A stretch of DNA of 5,439 nucleotides from Bacteroidales bacterium (GTDB lineage Bacteria > Bacteroidota > Bacteroidia > Bacteroidales > UBA7960): contig PWNY01000008.1 in NCBI GenBank assembly GCA_003557805.1, positions 1 to 5,439 of the forward strand. The letters are read 5' to 3'. The position numbers were made by a program, and so were the translations under genes. Of the stretch, positions 1-5,439 are shown in pieces. The notes beneath the pieces were generated by a model. It was not told where the DNA came from, made no database searches, and worked only from the letters and a program-made list of their open reading frames with translations. Positions within the stretch are counted from its first letter, which is position 1. The number at the start of each line of letters is the position of its first letter.

Positions 1-1185
1 AAACAATACACCTATAAGCGGCGCGAACATGGCCCTTACTGCAGTAAGACCCAAATGTATCGACTGATATATGCCTGCCTCGGAAGGGGCACAGAAATAA
101 GCTGAACCGATACTCCACATCAGCACCATTGTCGCGGCAAATATACCGTGGAAAAGTATATATATTATGAGTGTGTGATACAGTGTTATGCCCCAGAACT
201 CAGTGTATGAGCCGAAATACTGAGTAAGTATAAGGCTGAAAATATAGGTTGCCATCGATACGAATGATATAGCTGCAAATCGCCTCGGATCCATTTTCCC
301 TATCAGTTTGCCGAAAAACGGCAGAATTATTATCGCCAGCAGGTTGTATGCATTCCTGTAGAATGCCACGCTTGAGTAGTTGAGCCCCAGCCCGAATTCC
401 CAGAAAAGGATTATTACCGTAAAGGAGCCCATAAAGCCAAAGCCATAGAACATGAACCCAACCTGGAAGTGCCTGTATGGGATGTTCTTTACCAGGATAT
501 TGGTCATCTCGATCACCGACTGTTTTATACCCTTCCAGACAGTATGTGCCATTTCCGGGGTTTCGGGCTGCCTGTATGGGATCATCGACAAAAGGGTTAT
601 GGAGATAATACCCAGAATGGCTGCTGCCGGAAAAATATACACGAAGATATAGTTGTTGGCATCCAGTGCCCAGCCGTATGCGAAGGTCGTGGCCATCATC
701 ACTATCTTGTTGGCAGTGGTGGCATAACTGTAGAACCGCCCGAAGTTCTCGTGCGAGTATGCATTCTTTAAAAAGAGGTTGATGCTCGGGAATACCACAG
801 GGTTGGCCAAAAAGTAGATCAGGAATATAAGCAGGAAGATGTAGTGGTATACCGAGTCGCCGGTAAGCTGTTCGGGGCTTCTTGGAAAAAACAGCAGCAG
901 CAGCAGGGGAAGGCGGGTAAGGATGGCTGTCCTCCTGAGCAGCTTCTTTTTGTTCTTTATTCTTCTGAGGAAGGTGCTGAAAAATATAAGGAGAAGGAAA
1001 ACCAGGTTTGAGAACTGGAACAGGACGCTTACCTGGTATCCGGATCCCATAAGGCTTTTTACGAAAACAAACTCATTGAGGGCTATAAGGCCAGCCAGGA
1101 TGCCTTCTATGAAGGAGTAGGAGAAGTGAAGGGCAAAAGTCTTCTTCTCCTCCTGCCTGAGTCCCGGTATCCTTAATAGTTGCAT
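1..1185 (-). CDS. MFS-type transporter, partial (3' end beyond window)
   Basis: This is a membrane protein read on the minus strand from ATG at 1185-1183. It stays open for 395 codons to the window edge, so the C-terminus is missing. The translation is dominated by hydrophobic segments, roughly at residues 20-45, 52-73, 87-101, 114-136, 157-173, 179-201, 243-266, 275-296, 303-323, 331-360 and 375-395. A long polar loop at about 203-240 separates two halves, as expected for the two six-helix bundles of the Major Facilitator Superfamily. The segment around residues 141-175 (NAYSHENFGRFYSYATT, then a hydrophobic stretch) resembles the MFS TM4-TM5 region. There is no cleavable signal peptide. The start is the first ATG after a good TAnnTTTG promoter about 48 bp upstream, and no Shine-Dalgarno sequence is visible, as is usual in Bacteroidota. 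The substrate cannot be inferred: no diagnostic motif was recognised and the divergent neighbour gives no clue. The MFS assignment rests on topology and general resemblance. Confidence 0.8.
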   Translation of the reverse strand, partial: MQLLRIPGLRQEEKKTFALHFSYSFIEGILAGLIALNEFVFVKSLMGSGYQVSVLFQFSNLVFLLLIFFSTFLRRIKNKKKLLRRTAILTRLPLLLLLFFPRSPEQLTGDSVYHYIFLLIFLIYFLANPVVFPSINLFLKNAYSHENFGRFYSYATTANKIVMMATTFAYGWALDANNYIFVYIFPAAAILGIISITLLSMIPYRQPETPEMAHTVWKGIKQSVIEMTNILVKNIPYRHFQVGFMFYGFGFMGSFTVIILFWEFGLGLNYSSVAFYRNAYNLLAIIILPFFGKLIGKMDPRRFAAISFVSMATYIFSLILTQYFGSYTEFWGITLYHTLIIYILFHGIFAATMVLMWSIGSAYFCAPSEAGIYQSIHLGLTAVRAMFAPLIGVLF

Positions 1186-1231
1186 AGCTCGATAATTGTG
1201 CCGCTGACTGTTTTCTTTTCCAAAAGGCGCA

Positions 1232-1240
1232 GCAAAATTA
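1232..1240 (-). promoter_or_regulatory. Bacteroidota-type -7 promoter element for the transporter gene
   Basis: On the minus strand this reads TAATTTTGC, a perfect match to the Bacteroidota primary-sigma -7 consensus TAnnTTTG. It lies about 48 bp before the transporter ATG, giving a predicted 5' UTR of roughly 40 nt. No clear TTTG -33 element is present. A T-run at about 1254-1258 (complement) is the nearest candidate, at a shorter than usual spacing. Confidence 0.5.
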
Positions 1241-1262
1241 CTCTCTTTTAGTGAAAAATTAG

Positions 1263-1271
1263 TTACTTTGC
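1263..1271 (+). promoter_or_regulatory. Probable -7 promoter element for the thioredoxin lipoprotein gene
   Basis: TTACTTTGC matches the Bacteroidota -7 consensus TAnnTTTG(C) at all but the second position and lies 24 bp before the ATG at 1296. A TTTT stretch at 1246-1249 is the only -33 candidate and its spacing is short. It is a weaker match than the opposing promoter on the minus strand. Confidence 0.35.
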
Positions 1272-1295
1272 TGTTGATAAAAAGCAAAATATCCT

Positions 1296-4061
1296 ATGAG
1301 AAAATACAGCATCTTTTTCTTTGCAGCCATTATGGCGATAGCTTCCTGTTCGCGTCAGGAGCATGATTCCTCAAGAATAACAGGCAGTGTAGAAAACCCG
1401 GGTGATTCCGTCGTGGAGATATTCTATTATACGGATTATGTCACCAATTCTACCAGGTCGGCAGAGGCAGAACTTGACGCAAATAACTCATTTGAAGCAG
1501 AAATACCCATGGGTGAAGCGGCATTTGTTCATATGCGCATACCCAGGAGGACCATTACACTTTACCTTGAACCAGGTGCAGACGTGAATATTGTGTTTGA
1601 TGCCCAGGACTCTGAAAAAAAGCCTGAGCTTACCGGACATAAGGCAGGCGAAAGCAGCTTTTTACTTTCATACAACCAGGATGTTGAGAGTAAATTCGGT
1701 CAGATGAGCATGTTAAACAGGGCCAGGGAGCTTAACCCCGTTGAGTTTGCCTCGTTTGTTAGGGATGCATATGAGGAAAAAATGGCCTACCTGAGAGAGT
1801 ATCCCCGGTACACTGATCTTGATGCCGGTTTTGTTTCCCTTATGGAAACAAATATGAAGTATGAAAAATTCAACCACCTGATGGAGTATCCCTATATAAG
1901 GCGACAGCTTGATCCTGCCGGAGAAATACCGGAGCTGCCCGGATCATATTTTGATTTCCTTGACGATGATGAACTCTTCAGCGATGAAAAAACCTCTTCG
2001 AGGGCCTATGTGAACTTTGTAAGCACTTATCTGCACCACCATCTGGAGCAGTCGGCCCCTGAATACGACACCGATGAGGACTACATGAGGATAAGGTATG
2101 AAACCGCCTTAGAGCTATTTGCAGGTGAAACCCTTGATATTGCTCTTGCAGGTGCCCTGGTAAGCATGCTTAACTTCGGCGATTATCAGCAGGCGGTTGC
2201 CTTTTATGATAGGTTTGTTGAGGATGCCACTACCGAAAAGTACCGGGAGATTGTCGGAGAGGTTTATGAAAATGTATCCAGTCTTGCGCCCGGTATGCCA
2301 GCACCCGGTTTTACACTGACCGGTATAGACGGTGAACAGGTTTCCCTGGAAGACTTTCGCGGCAAAGTCGTTTACCTCGATTTCTGGGCGTCATGGTGCG
2401 GACCTTGCATGCAGCAGGTGCCCTATGCCAAAGAGCTAAAAAAACGCATGGAAGCATATGACGATCTTGTGTTCCTGTATATATCAGTGGACACTGATGA
2501 GGAGGCCTGGCGCAGGACAGTAAGGGAGCAGGAGATTGAGGGCGTGCATTTAAATGTACCTGGCTTCAGGCATGAAGTACCTCAAAGCTATAACCTTCAG
2601 GGTGTTCCCACCTTCTATCTGATTGGCCGGGATGGCAATATAGCAGACAACAGGCCGCCCCGCCCGAGCAATGAGAATATCGACCGGGCAATCCTTGCAG
2701 CACTCTCTGATGGAGGTATACCAATCCCCGGAAGGGCAGGGCTTAAGGGGCAGATCTCAAACCTTGGCGGTACTGTTGCCGAGATCAGCTTTTTCAGGGA
2801 TTTTATCAATAACGACAGGAAAGTTCTGTCGCTGGACGCAGGCCCGGATGGACGCTTTGATCTTGAGTTTGATGTGCCAGGTCCCGTTATGGCAAGCCTG
2901 AGCGTAAGGGGAAACAGTTATCCGCTGTATCTGGAGGCTGGTTTTGACCCAGGTTTCAGCATGGATGCCTCACTTCCGGCAGGTCAGGTTGAGTTTTCAG
3001 GATGGGGCAGCAGGGAGAACAGACTTTTGCACGACTATAACGAAGAGGTCCTGGGTAATATCAGCCGTTCATTCCTCAACGAAAAGGCCAGGAACCTTTC
3101 GTCATACCCTTATCTGGCATTTGCCGACAGCATTGAAACCGTGAAAAGGGATTATATTGAATCCTACGATGGAACCGGGGATATGAGTACTGCGTTTTTG
3201 AACTACATGGAGACGGAAATCCTTACCGAAAAATACCAGATGCTGCTTGCCTACCCCGATTTATATGAGGGAGATGAAATGCATAATACTCCTGCCGCTT
3301 ATTATGACTTTTTGGAAGACGCCACAAGGAGTAACGAAGGATGGCTGTTAAATCCCAACTATGTGAACTTTTTGCTTACTTACCTTGACTTTACAGCAGA
3401 AACAGACAGGGGGGAATACGCTTCATTGCATCACAGGAATTATGAGCTTGCCGGAAGGCATTTGCAGGATAAAAACAGGTACTATATCCAGGCCCTGTCA
3501 GTGAGCAGGGAGCTGAATTCAGGGGATATCCAACTTGCAATGGATATGTATGATGAATTTATGGAAAACAATCCATACGAGGAGTACAGCGAAAGCCTTG
3601 AGTCAGCCCTTGATAATCTCCGTGCCCTCTGGGAGGGAAGCCCAGCTCCCGAATTTACCATGACCGATATAAACGGCAATGAGGTATCCCTTTCTGATTA
3701 CAGGGGTAAGGTGGTTTACCTTAAGTTCTGGGCATCCTGGTGCGGCCCCTGCATGAGGCAGGTGCCTCCTGCGGCAGAACTAAAGGAGAGGTTCGCCGGG
3801 GAAGAGGATCTTGTCTTTATGTATGTTTCAATCGATACAGACCCTTCAGCCTGGGAAAATTCAGTTGCAGGCCACGGAATAACCGGGGTGCACATGCGTA
3901 CACCCGGAAGGGAGAGGGGTGTGCCCGCGCTTTACAACGTAAGGTGGATACCGAGCTTTTACCTGATTGGCAGAGATGGCAACATATTCGATCACAGGCC
4001 CCCGATGCCTTCGGATGATGGTATCGACGAGGCACTGACCCTTGCTCTGAATGAGTCCTGA
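1296..4061 (+). CDS. Tandem double-domain TlpA/ResA-type thioredoxin lipoprotein
   Basis: This encodes a 921-residue predicted lipoprotein. The N-terminus is a basic-hydrophobic signal peptide ending in a lipobox IASC, with Cys18 as the acylation site; this fixes the ATG at 1296. The mature protein holds two copies of one layout. Copy 1 (about residues 27-471) has a beta-rich region (27-113) like the DUF4369-type domain often found before TlpA domains, then a helical, Tyr/Glu/Asp-rich middle (118-330), then a thioredoxin domain (about 331-470) with WASWCGPC (Cys368/Cys371) and cis-Pro 438. Copy 2 (about 483-921) repeats this with Cys816/Cys819 and cis-Pro 886. Both active sites are intact. 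Family members are membrane-anchored thiol-disulfide oxidoreductases acting outside the cytoplasm; substrate and partner here are unknown. Single-copy relatives are usually about 350-480 residues, so this is roughly double length. No cytochrome-maturation or Dsb genes adjoin it. No Shine-Dalgarno sequence is seen before the start. Confidence 0.9.
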   Translation: MRKYSIFFFAAIMAIASCSRQEHDSSRITGSVENPGDSVVEIFYYTDYVTNSTRSAEAELDANNSFEAEIPMGEAAFVHMRIPRRTITLYLEPGADVNIVFDAQDSEKKPELTGHKAGESSFLLSYNQDVESKFGQMSMLNRARELNPVEFASFVRDAYEEKMAYLREYPRYTDLDAGFVSLMETNMKYEKFNHLMEYPYIRRQLDPAGEIPELPGSYFDFLDDDELFSDEKTSSRAYVNFVSTYLHHHLEQSAPEYDTDEDYMRIRYETALELFAGETLDIALAGALVSMLNFGDYQQAVAFYDRFVEDATTEKYREIVGEVYENVSSLAPGMPAPGFTLTGIDGEQVSLEDFRGKVVYLDFWASWCGPCMQQVPYAKELKKRMEAYDDLVFLYISVDTDEEAWRRTVREQEIEGVHLNVPGFRHEVPQSYNLQGVPTFYLIGRDGNIADNRPPRPSNENIDRAILAALSDGGIPIPGRAGLKGQISNLGGTVAEISFFRDFINNDRKVLSLDAGPDGRFDLEFDVPGPVMASLSVRGNSYPLYLEAGFDPGFSMDASLPAGQVEFSGWGSRENRLLHDYNEEVLGNISRSFLNEKARNLSSYPYLAFADSIETVKRDYIESYDGTGDMSTAFLNYMETEILTEKYQMLLAYPDLYEGDEMHNTPAAYYDFLEDATRSNEGWLLNPNYVNFLLTYLDFTAETDRGEYASLHHRNYELAGRHLQDKNRYYIQALSVSRELNSGDIQLAMDMYDEFMENNPYEEYSESLESALDNLRALWEGSPAPEFTMTDINGNEVSLSDYRGKVVYLKFWASWCGPCMRQVPPAAELKERFAGEEDLVFMYVSIDTDPSAWENSVAGHGITGVHMRTPGRERGVPALYNVRWIPSFYLIGRDGNIFDHRPPMPSDDGIDEALTLALNES
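1374..2708 (+). repeat. Coding repeat, copy 1 of the thioredoxin lipoprotein module
   Basis: This covers residues about 27-471. It matches copy 2 in order: the G-x-[VI] beta start (ITGSVENPGDS against LKGQISNLGGT), the helical landmarks EKFNHLMEYPY, SYFDFLDDD and YVNFVSTYL, then PAPGFTLTGIDGEQVSL and the FRGKVVYLDFWASWCGPC thioredoxin motif, ending in the GRDGNIADNRPPRPS tail. Confidence 0.85.
2742..4058 (+). repeat. Coding repeat, copy 2 of the thioredoxin lipoprotein module
   Basis: This covers residues about 483-921. Counterparts of the copy 1 landmarks are EKYQMLLAYPD, AYYDFLEDA, YVNFLLTYL, PAPEFTMTDINGNEVSL, YRGKVVYLKFWASWCGPC and GRDGNIFDHRPPMPS. The two CxxC motifs are 448 residues apart. 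Similarity is strong in the thioredoxin half and weak in the beta-rich half, and the nucleotide sequences have diverged, so the duplication is not recent. Confidence 0.85.
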
Positions 4062-4240
4062 ATAACCTGTATTATAATTATGCGCCAAGATGCATAAATA
4101 TACACAGACAGCAGCTTCCCCATCAATCTTAAACGCTTGATTAATACTCTGTTTGTAAGCTCTGACGGCATGTTCGTGCGCCCCTCTTTTTATCCGGAAC
4201 AAATATAAATAGCAAAATTGTTTTTTTGGTTTAAAATATT
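4062..4240. other. Intergenic stretch without a supported gene
   Basis: This is AT-rich sequence between the lipoprotein stop codon and the ilvD leader promoter. Apart from the inverted repeat near its start, it holds no recognisable RNA gene or mobile-element end. Short open frames exist on both strands but have no start context or recognisable product. Confidence 0.5.
4073..4102 (+). terminator. AT-rich stem-loop just after the lipoprotein gene, possible transcript-end structure
   Basis: TATAATTATGC (4073-4083) and GCATAAATATA (4092-4102) form an 11-bp inverted repeat with one A-A mismatch and an 8-nt loop, starting 12 nt after the stop codon. No T-run follows, so it is not a canonical intrinsic terminator. 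It could be a 3'-end stabilising hairpin, a Rho-linked end, or chance in AT-rich DNA. Confidence 0.3.
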
Positions 4241-4252
4241 TGTATAAGTTTG
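4225..4252 (+). promoter_or_regulatory. Bacteroidota-type promoter for the ilvD leader transcript
   Basis: TAAGTTTG at 4245-4252, followed by C, matches the -7 consensus TAnnTTTG exactly. A TTTG at 4225-4228 is a candidate -33 element, with a 16-bp spacer that is slightly shorter than typical. Transcription would begin near 4258-4262, placing the leader-peptide ATG (4275) about 15 nt from the 5' end and the whole attenuator within about 155 nt. Confidence 0.6.
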
Positions 4253-4274
4253 CATCCTGAAATTCTGAATTGTG

Positions 4275-4355
4275 ATGTACAGTTTGTTTAACACGTTTTT
4301 TATTCTCTTTATTCTTCTCTTTGGACCCCCGAAAAGAAGTGAGGATGGCGTGTAG
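4275..4355 (+). CDS. Putative ilv operon leader peptide (Ile/Leu/Phe-rich)
   Basis: This is a 26-codon open frame from ATG 4275 to TAG 4353-4355. Its core, FFILFILLF (codons 8-16), packs two Ile, three Leu and four Phe codons together. A GPPKRSEDG segment follows and a single Val codon lies just before the stop. It falls between a good promoter and an intrinsic terminator ahead of ilvD, the arrangement of leader peptides in transcription attenuation of branched-chain amino-acid operons (known for E. coli ilvGMEDA and ilvBN). The peptide would have no function of its own: ribosome pausing at Ile/Leu codons would be the sensor. No Shine-Dalgarno sequence is visible, as for the other genes here. 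Phe is as frequent as Leu, so a Phe signal cannot be excluded from composition alone, but ilvD downstream favours Ile/Leu. The frame is too short for coding statistics, so the call rests on composition, position and the RNA folds. Confidence 0.7.
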   Translation: MYSLFNTFFILFILLFGPPKRSEDGV

Positions 4356-4414
4356 ATAAAACAACAGAAAATAAATGAGCCCCCTTGCTTCTGAAAAAGG
4401 CAGGGGGTTTTTTT
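4314..4414 (+). promoter_or_regulatory. Predicted ribosome-mediated transcription attenuator of ilvD
   Basis: Competing helices can be paired by hand. Helix 1:2 joins 4314-4322 with 4332-4339 (8 bp, one bulged C), leaving CCCCC in its loop. Antiterminator 2:3 joins AGAAGTGAGG (4335-4344) with CCTTGCTTCT (4383-4392): ten contiguous pairs, two of them G-U. Terminator 3:4 joins 4380-4390 with 4398-4407. Segment 1 coincides with the Leu codons at 4314-4319. A ribosome stalled on the Ile/Leu codons at 4311-4319 would cover segment 1 and free segment 2 to form 2:3, allowing readthrough into ilvD. A ribosome reaching the stop at 4353 would mask segment 2 and allow 3:4 termination. The geometry is that of the classical trp/ilv attenuators. 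The pairings are visible in the sequence; the function is inferred. Confidence 0.7.
4380..4414 (+). terminator. Intrinsic terminator in the ilvD leader (attenuator hairpin)
   Basis: CCCCCT (4380-4385) pairs with AGGGGG (4402-4407). After one bulged T, GCTT (4387-4390) pairs with AGGC (4398-4401), with one G-U pair. The loop is about 7 nt and seven T residues follow directly (4408-4414). It ends 46 bp before the ilvD ATG and after its own promoter and leader frame, which fits conditional termination better than the end of the upstream gene. Confidence 0.85.
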
Positions 4415-4460
4415 GTGCCCTGATCCTGCAACCGGTGCCGGGGTGTAATAAACAATAAAA

Positions 4461-5439
4461 ATGATAAATAAGCTAAGAAGCAGTACTACAATACAGGGCC
4501 GGCTTAATGCCGGGGCCAGAAGCCTGTGGCGGGCCAACGGTATGAAGGATGAGCATATGGGCAGGCCTGTTATAGGTATAGCCAACTCTTTCACACAGCT
4601 TGTTCCGGGTCATATGCATCTGCATGACACAGGGCAGAAAGTTAAGGGCTGGATAGAGGAATTGGGCTGTTTTGCCGCAGAGTTCAACACTATTGCCATT
4701 GACGATGGCATCGCCATGGGGCATGACGGCATGCTGTATTCATTGCCTTCGCGTGAACTTATTGCCGACAGCGTAGAATACATGGCAAATGCACATAAGC
4801 TGGATGCCATTGTGTTCATAAGCAACTGCGATAAGATAACACCAGGTATGCTTATGGCTGCCATGAGGCTCAATATCCCGAGTGTTTTTGTTTCAGGCGG
4901 ACCCATGGAAGCCGGTCGCTTCAGGGGCAAACCAGTGGATCTGGTCGATGCAATGGTAATGGCTGCGGATGGTAATGCAGCTGATGACGACCTCCTGGAA
5001 ATGGAAAAGAGCGCCTGCCCGGGTTGCGGATCTTGTTCGGGGATGTTCACGGCAAATTCTATGAACTGCCTGAATGAAGCACTGGGTATGGCTTTGCCTG
5101 GCAACGGAACGGTTGTTGCAACCCACAGACAGCGAGATTCGCTGTTCAGGGATGCTGCAGGCCTGATAGTTGACCTGGCATACAGATATTATCGTGATGG
5201 CGACTTATCGGTACTGCCCAGATCGGTTGCATCCAGAGAGGCATTTTTAAATGCAATGACACTTGATATTGCAATGGGTGGCTCAACCAATACGGTATTG
5301 CATCTTCTGGCCATTGCTAGAGAGGCGGGTGTTGATTTTACCATGAAAGACATCGACAGGATCTCACGCAACACTCCTGTACTTTGCAAGGTTTCCCCCA
5401 GCAGCAGTTACCATATAGAGGATGTAAACAGGGCCGGAG
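4461..5439 (+). CDS. ilvD: Dihydroxy-acid dehydratase IlvD, partial (3' end beyond window)
   Basis: IlvD removes water from 2,3-dihydroxy-3-methylbutanoate or -pentanoate to give the 2-oxo acid precursors of valine/leucine or isoleucine in the cytoplasm. The first 326 of about 600-620 residues are present and align through their length with the E. coli type: NSFTQLVPGH (42-51), FNTIAIDDGIAMGHDGMLYS (75-94), SNCDKITPGM (121-130), FVSGGPMEAG (143-152), CPGCGSCSGMFTANSMNCL (186-204), LPGNGTVVATH (212-222) and MTLDIAMGGSTNTVLHLLA (266-284). Expected cofactor ligands are visible: Cys123 and Cys192 for the Fe-S cluster, and Asp82, Asp124 and Lys125 (carbamylated in the family) for Mg2+. The third cluster cysteine of the [2Fe-2S] plant/mycobacterial subtype is absent from the NSFTQ region, placing this with the E. 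coli-like form. The ATG at 4461 gives the usual N-terminus (KLRSSTTIQGR...AGARSLWRANGM). Expression is probably controlled by the leader attenuator just upstream. It is likely the first gene of an ilv/leu operon; the partners lie outside the window. Confidence 0.97.
   Translation, partial: MINKLRSSTTIQGRLNAGARSLWRANGMKDEHMGRPVIGIANSFTQLVPGHMHLHDTGQKVKGWIEELGCFAAEFNTIAIDDGIAMGHDGMLYSLPSRELIADSVEYMANAHKLDAIVFISNCDKITPGMLMAAMRLNIPSVFVSGGPMEAGRFRGKPVDLVDAMVMAADGNAADDDLLEMEKSACPGCGSCSGMFTANSMNCLNEALGMALPGNGTVVATHRQRDSLFRDAAGLIVDLAYRYYRDGDLSVLPRSVASREAFLNAMTLDIAMGGSTNTVLHLLAIAREAGVDFTMKDIDRISRNTPVLCKVSPSSSYHIEDVNRAG

Noticed and set aside
452..771. Plus-strand open frames of 66 and 100 codons at the left of the window
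   Set aside because: They lie antisense to the transporter gene, whose uninterrupted 395-codon hydrophobic translation is the better explanation.
4098..4208. A short open stretch on the plus strand in the intergenic region that looked like a possible gene remnant
   Set aside because: It has no start codon near its beginning, no recognisable product and no flanking signs of a decayed gene.
3861..4364. A 167-codon minus-strand open frame spanning the lipoprotein 3' end, the intergenic region and the ilvD leader
   Set aside because: It overlaps a well-supported coding region and crosses the attenuator. It shows no recognisable domain, and its composition is that of antisense translation.
4375..4458. 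A short plus-strand frame starting at ATG 4375 and running through the terminator hairpin
   Set aside because: It is encoded mostly by the hairpin and T-run. There is no start context, and the attenuator explanation accounts for the sequence.
4062..4460. Possible tRNA, riboswitch or CRISPR repeat in the longest intergenic region
   Set aside because: No cloverleaf-like pairing, no known aptamer consensus and no direct repeats were seen. The structured part is explained by the leader peptide and attenuator.
4190..4724. Minus-strand open frames over the ilvD leader and the 5' end of ilvD
   Set aside because: They are antisense to clearly conserved IlvD sequence and to the terminator, with no recognisable protein features.

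Overview
The window reads as chromosomal DNA of a member of the Bacteroidota, probably near the Bacteroidales. The signs are: (i) IlvD is very close to the form familiar from this phylum; (ii) intergenic regions carry the Bacteroidota sigma-factor -7 signature TAnnTTTG; (iii) start codons lack Shine-Dalgarno sequences and sit in A-rich leaders; (iv) the largest gene is a TlpA-type thioredoxin lipoprotein of a kind abundant in this phylum. The genus cannot be named from this sequence.

Layout: positions 1-1185 (minus strand) hold the first 395 codons of a polytopic Major Facilitator Superfamily transporter that runs off the left edge. A 110-bp divergent promoter region (1186-1295) separates it from a plus-strand gene at 1296-4061. 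That gene encodes a 921-residue predicted lipoprotein built from two tandem copies of one architecture: beta-rich N-terminal domain, helical middle, TlpA/ResA thioredoxin domain. Both copies keep an intact WCGPC active site. Next is a 399-bp intergenic stretch (4062-4460), followed by the first 326 codons of ilvD (dihydroxy-acid dehydratase, branched-chain amino-acid biosynthesis), which runs off the right edge.

The most informative part is the ilvD leader. A TAnnTTTG promoter at 4245-4252 is followed by a 26-codon open frame (4275-4355) whose core is a dense run of Ile, Leu and Phe codons. It is followed by a GC-rich hairpin with seven T residues (4380-4414), 46 bp before the ilvD ATG. The RNA can be folded by eye into the mutually exclusive helices of a classical attenuator: 1:2 (4314-4322 with 4332-4339), antiterminator 2:3 (4335-4344 with 4383-4392) and terminator 3:4 (4380-4390 with 4398-4407). 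This predicts that ilvD is controlled by ribosome stalling when charged Ile/Leu tRNA is scarce.

The three genes do not form an evident single pathway. The transporter and the thioredoxin lipoprotein are divergently transcribed from closely spaced promoters, and ilvD has its own promoter and leader, so it is probably the first gene of a separate ilv/leu operon.
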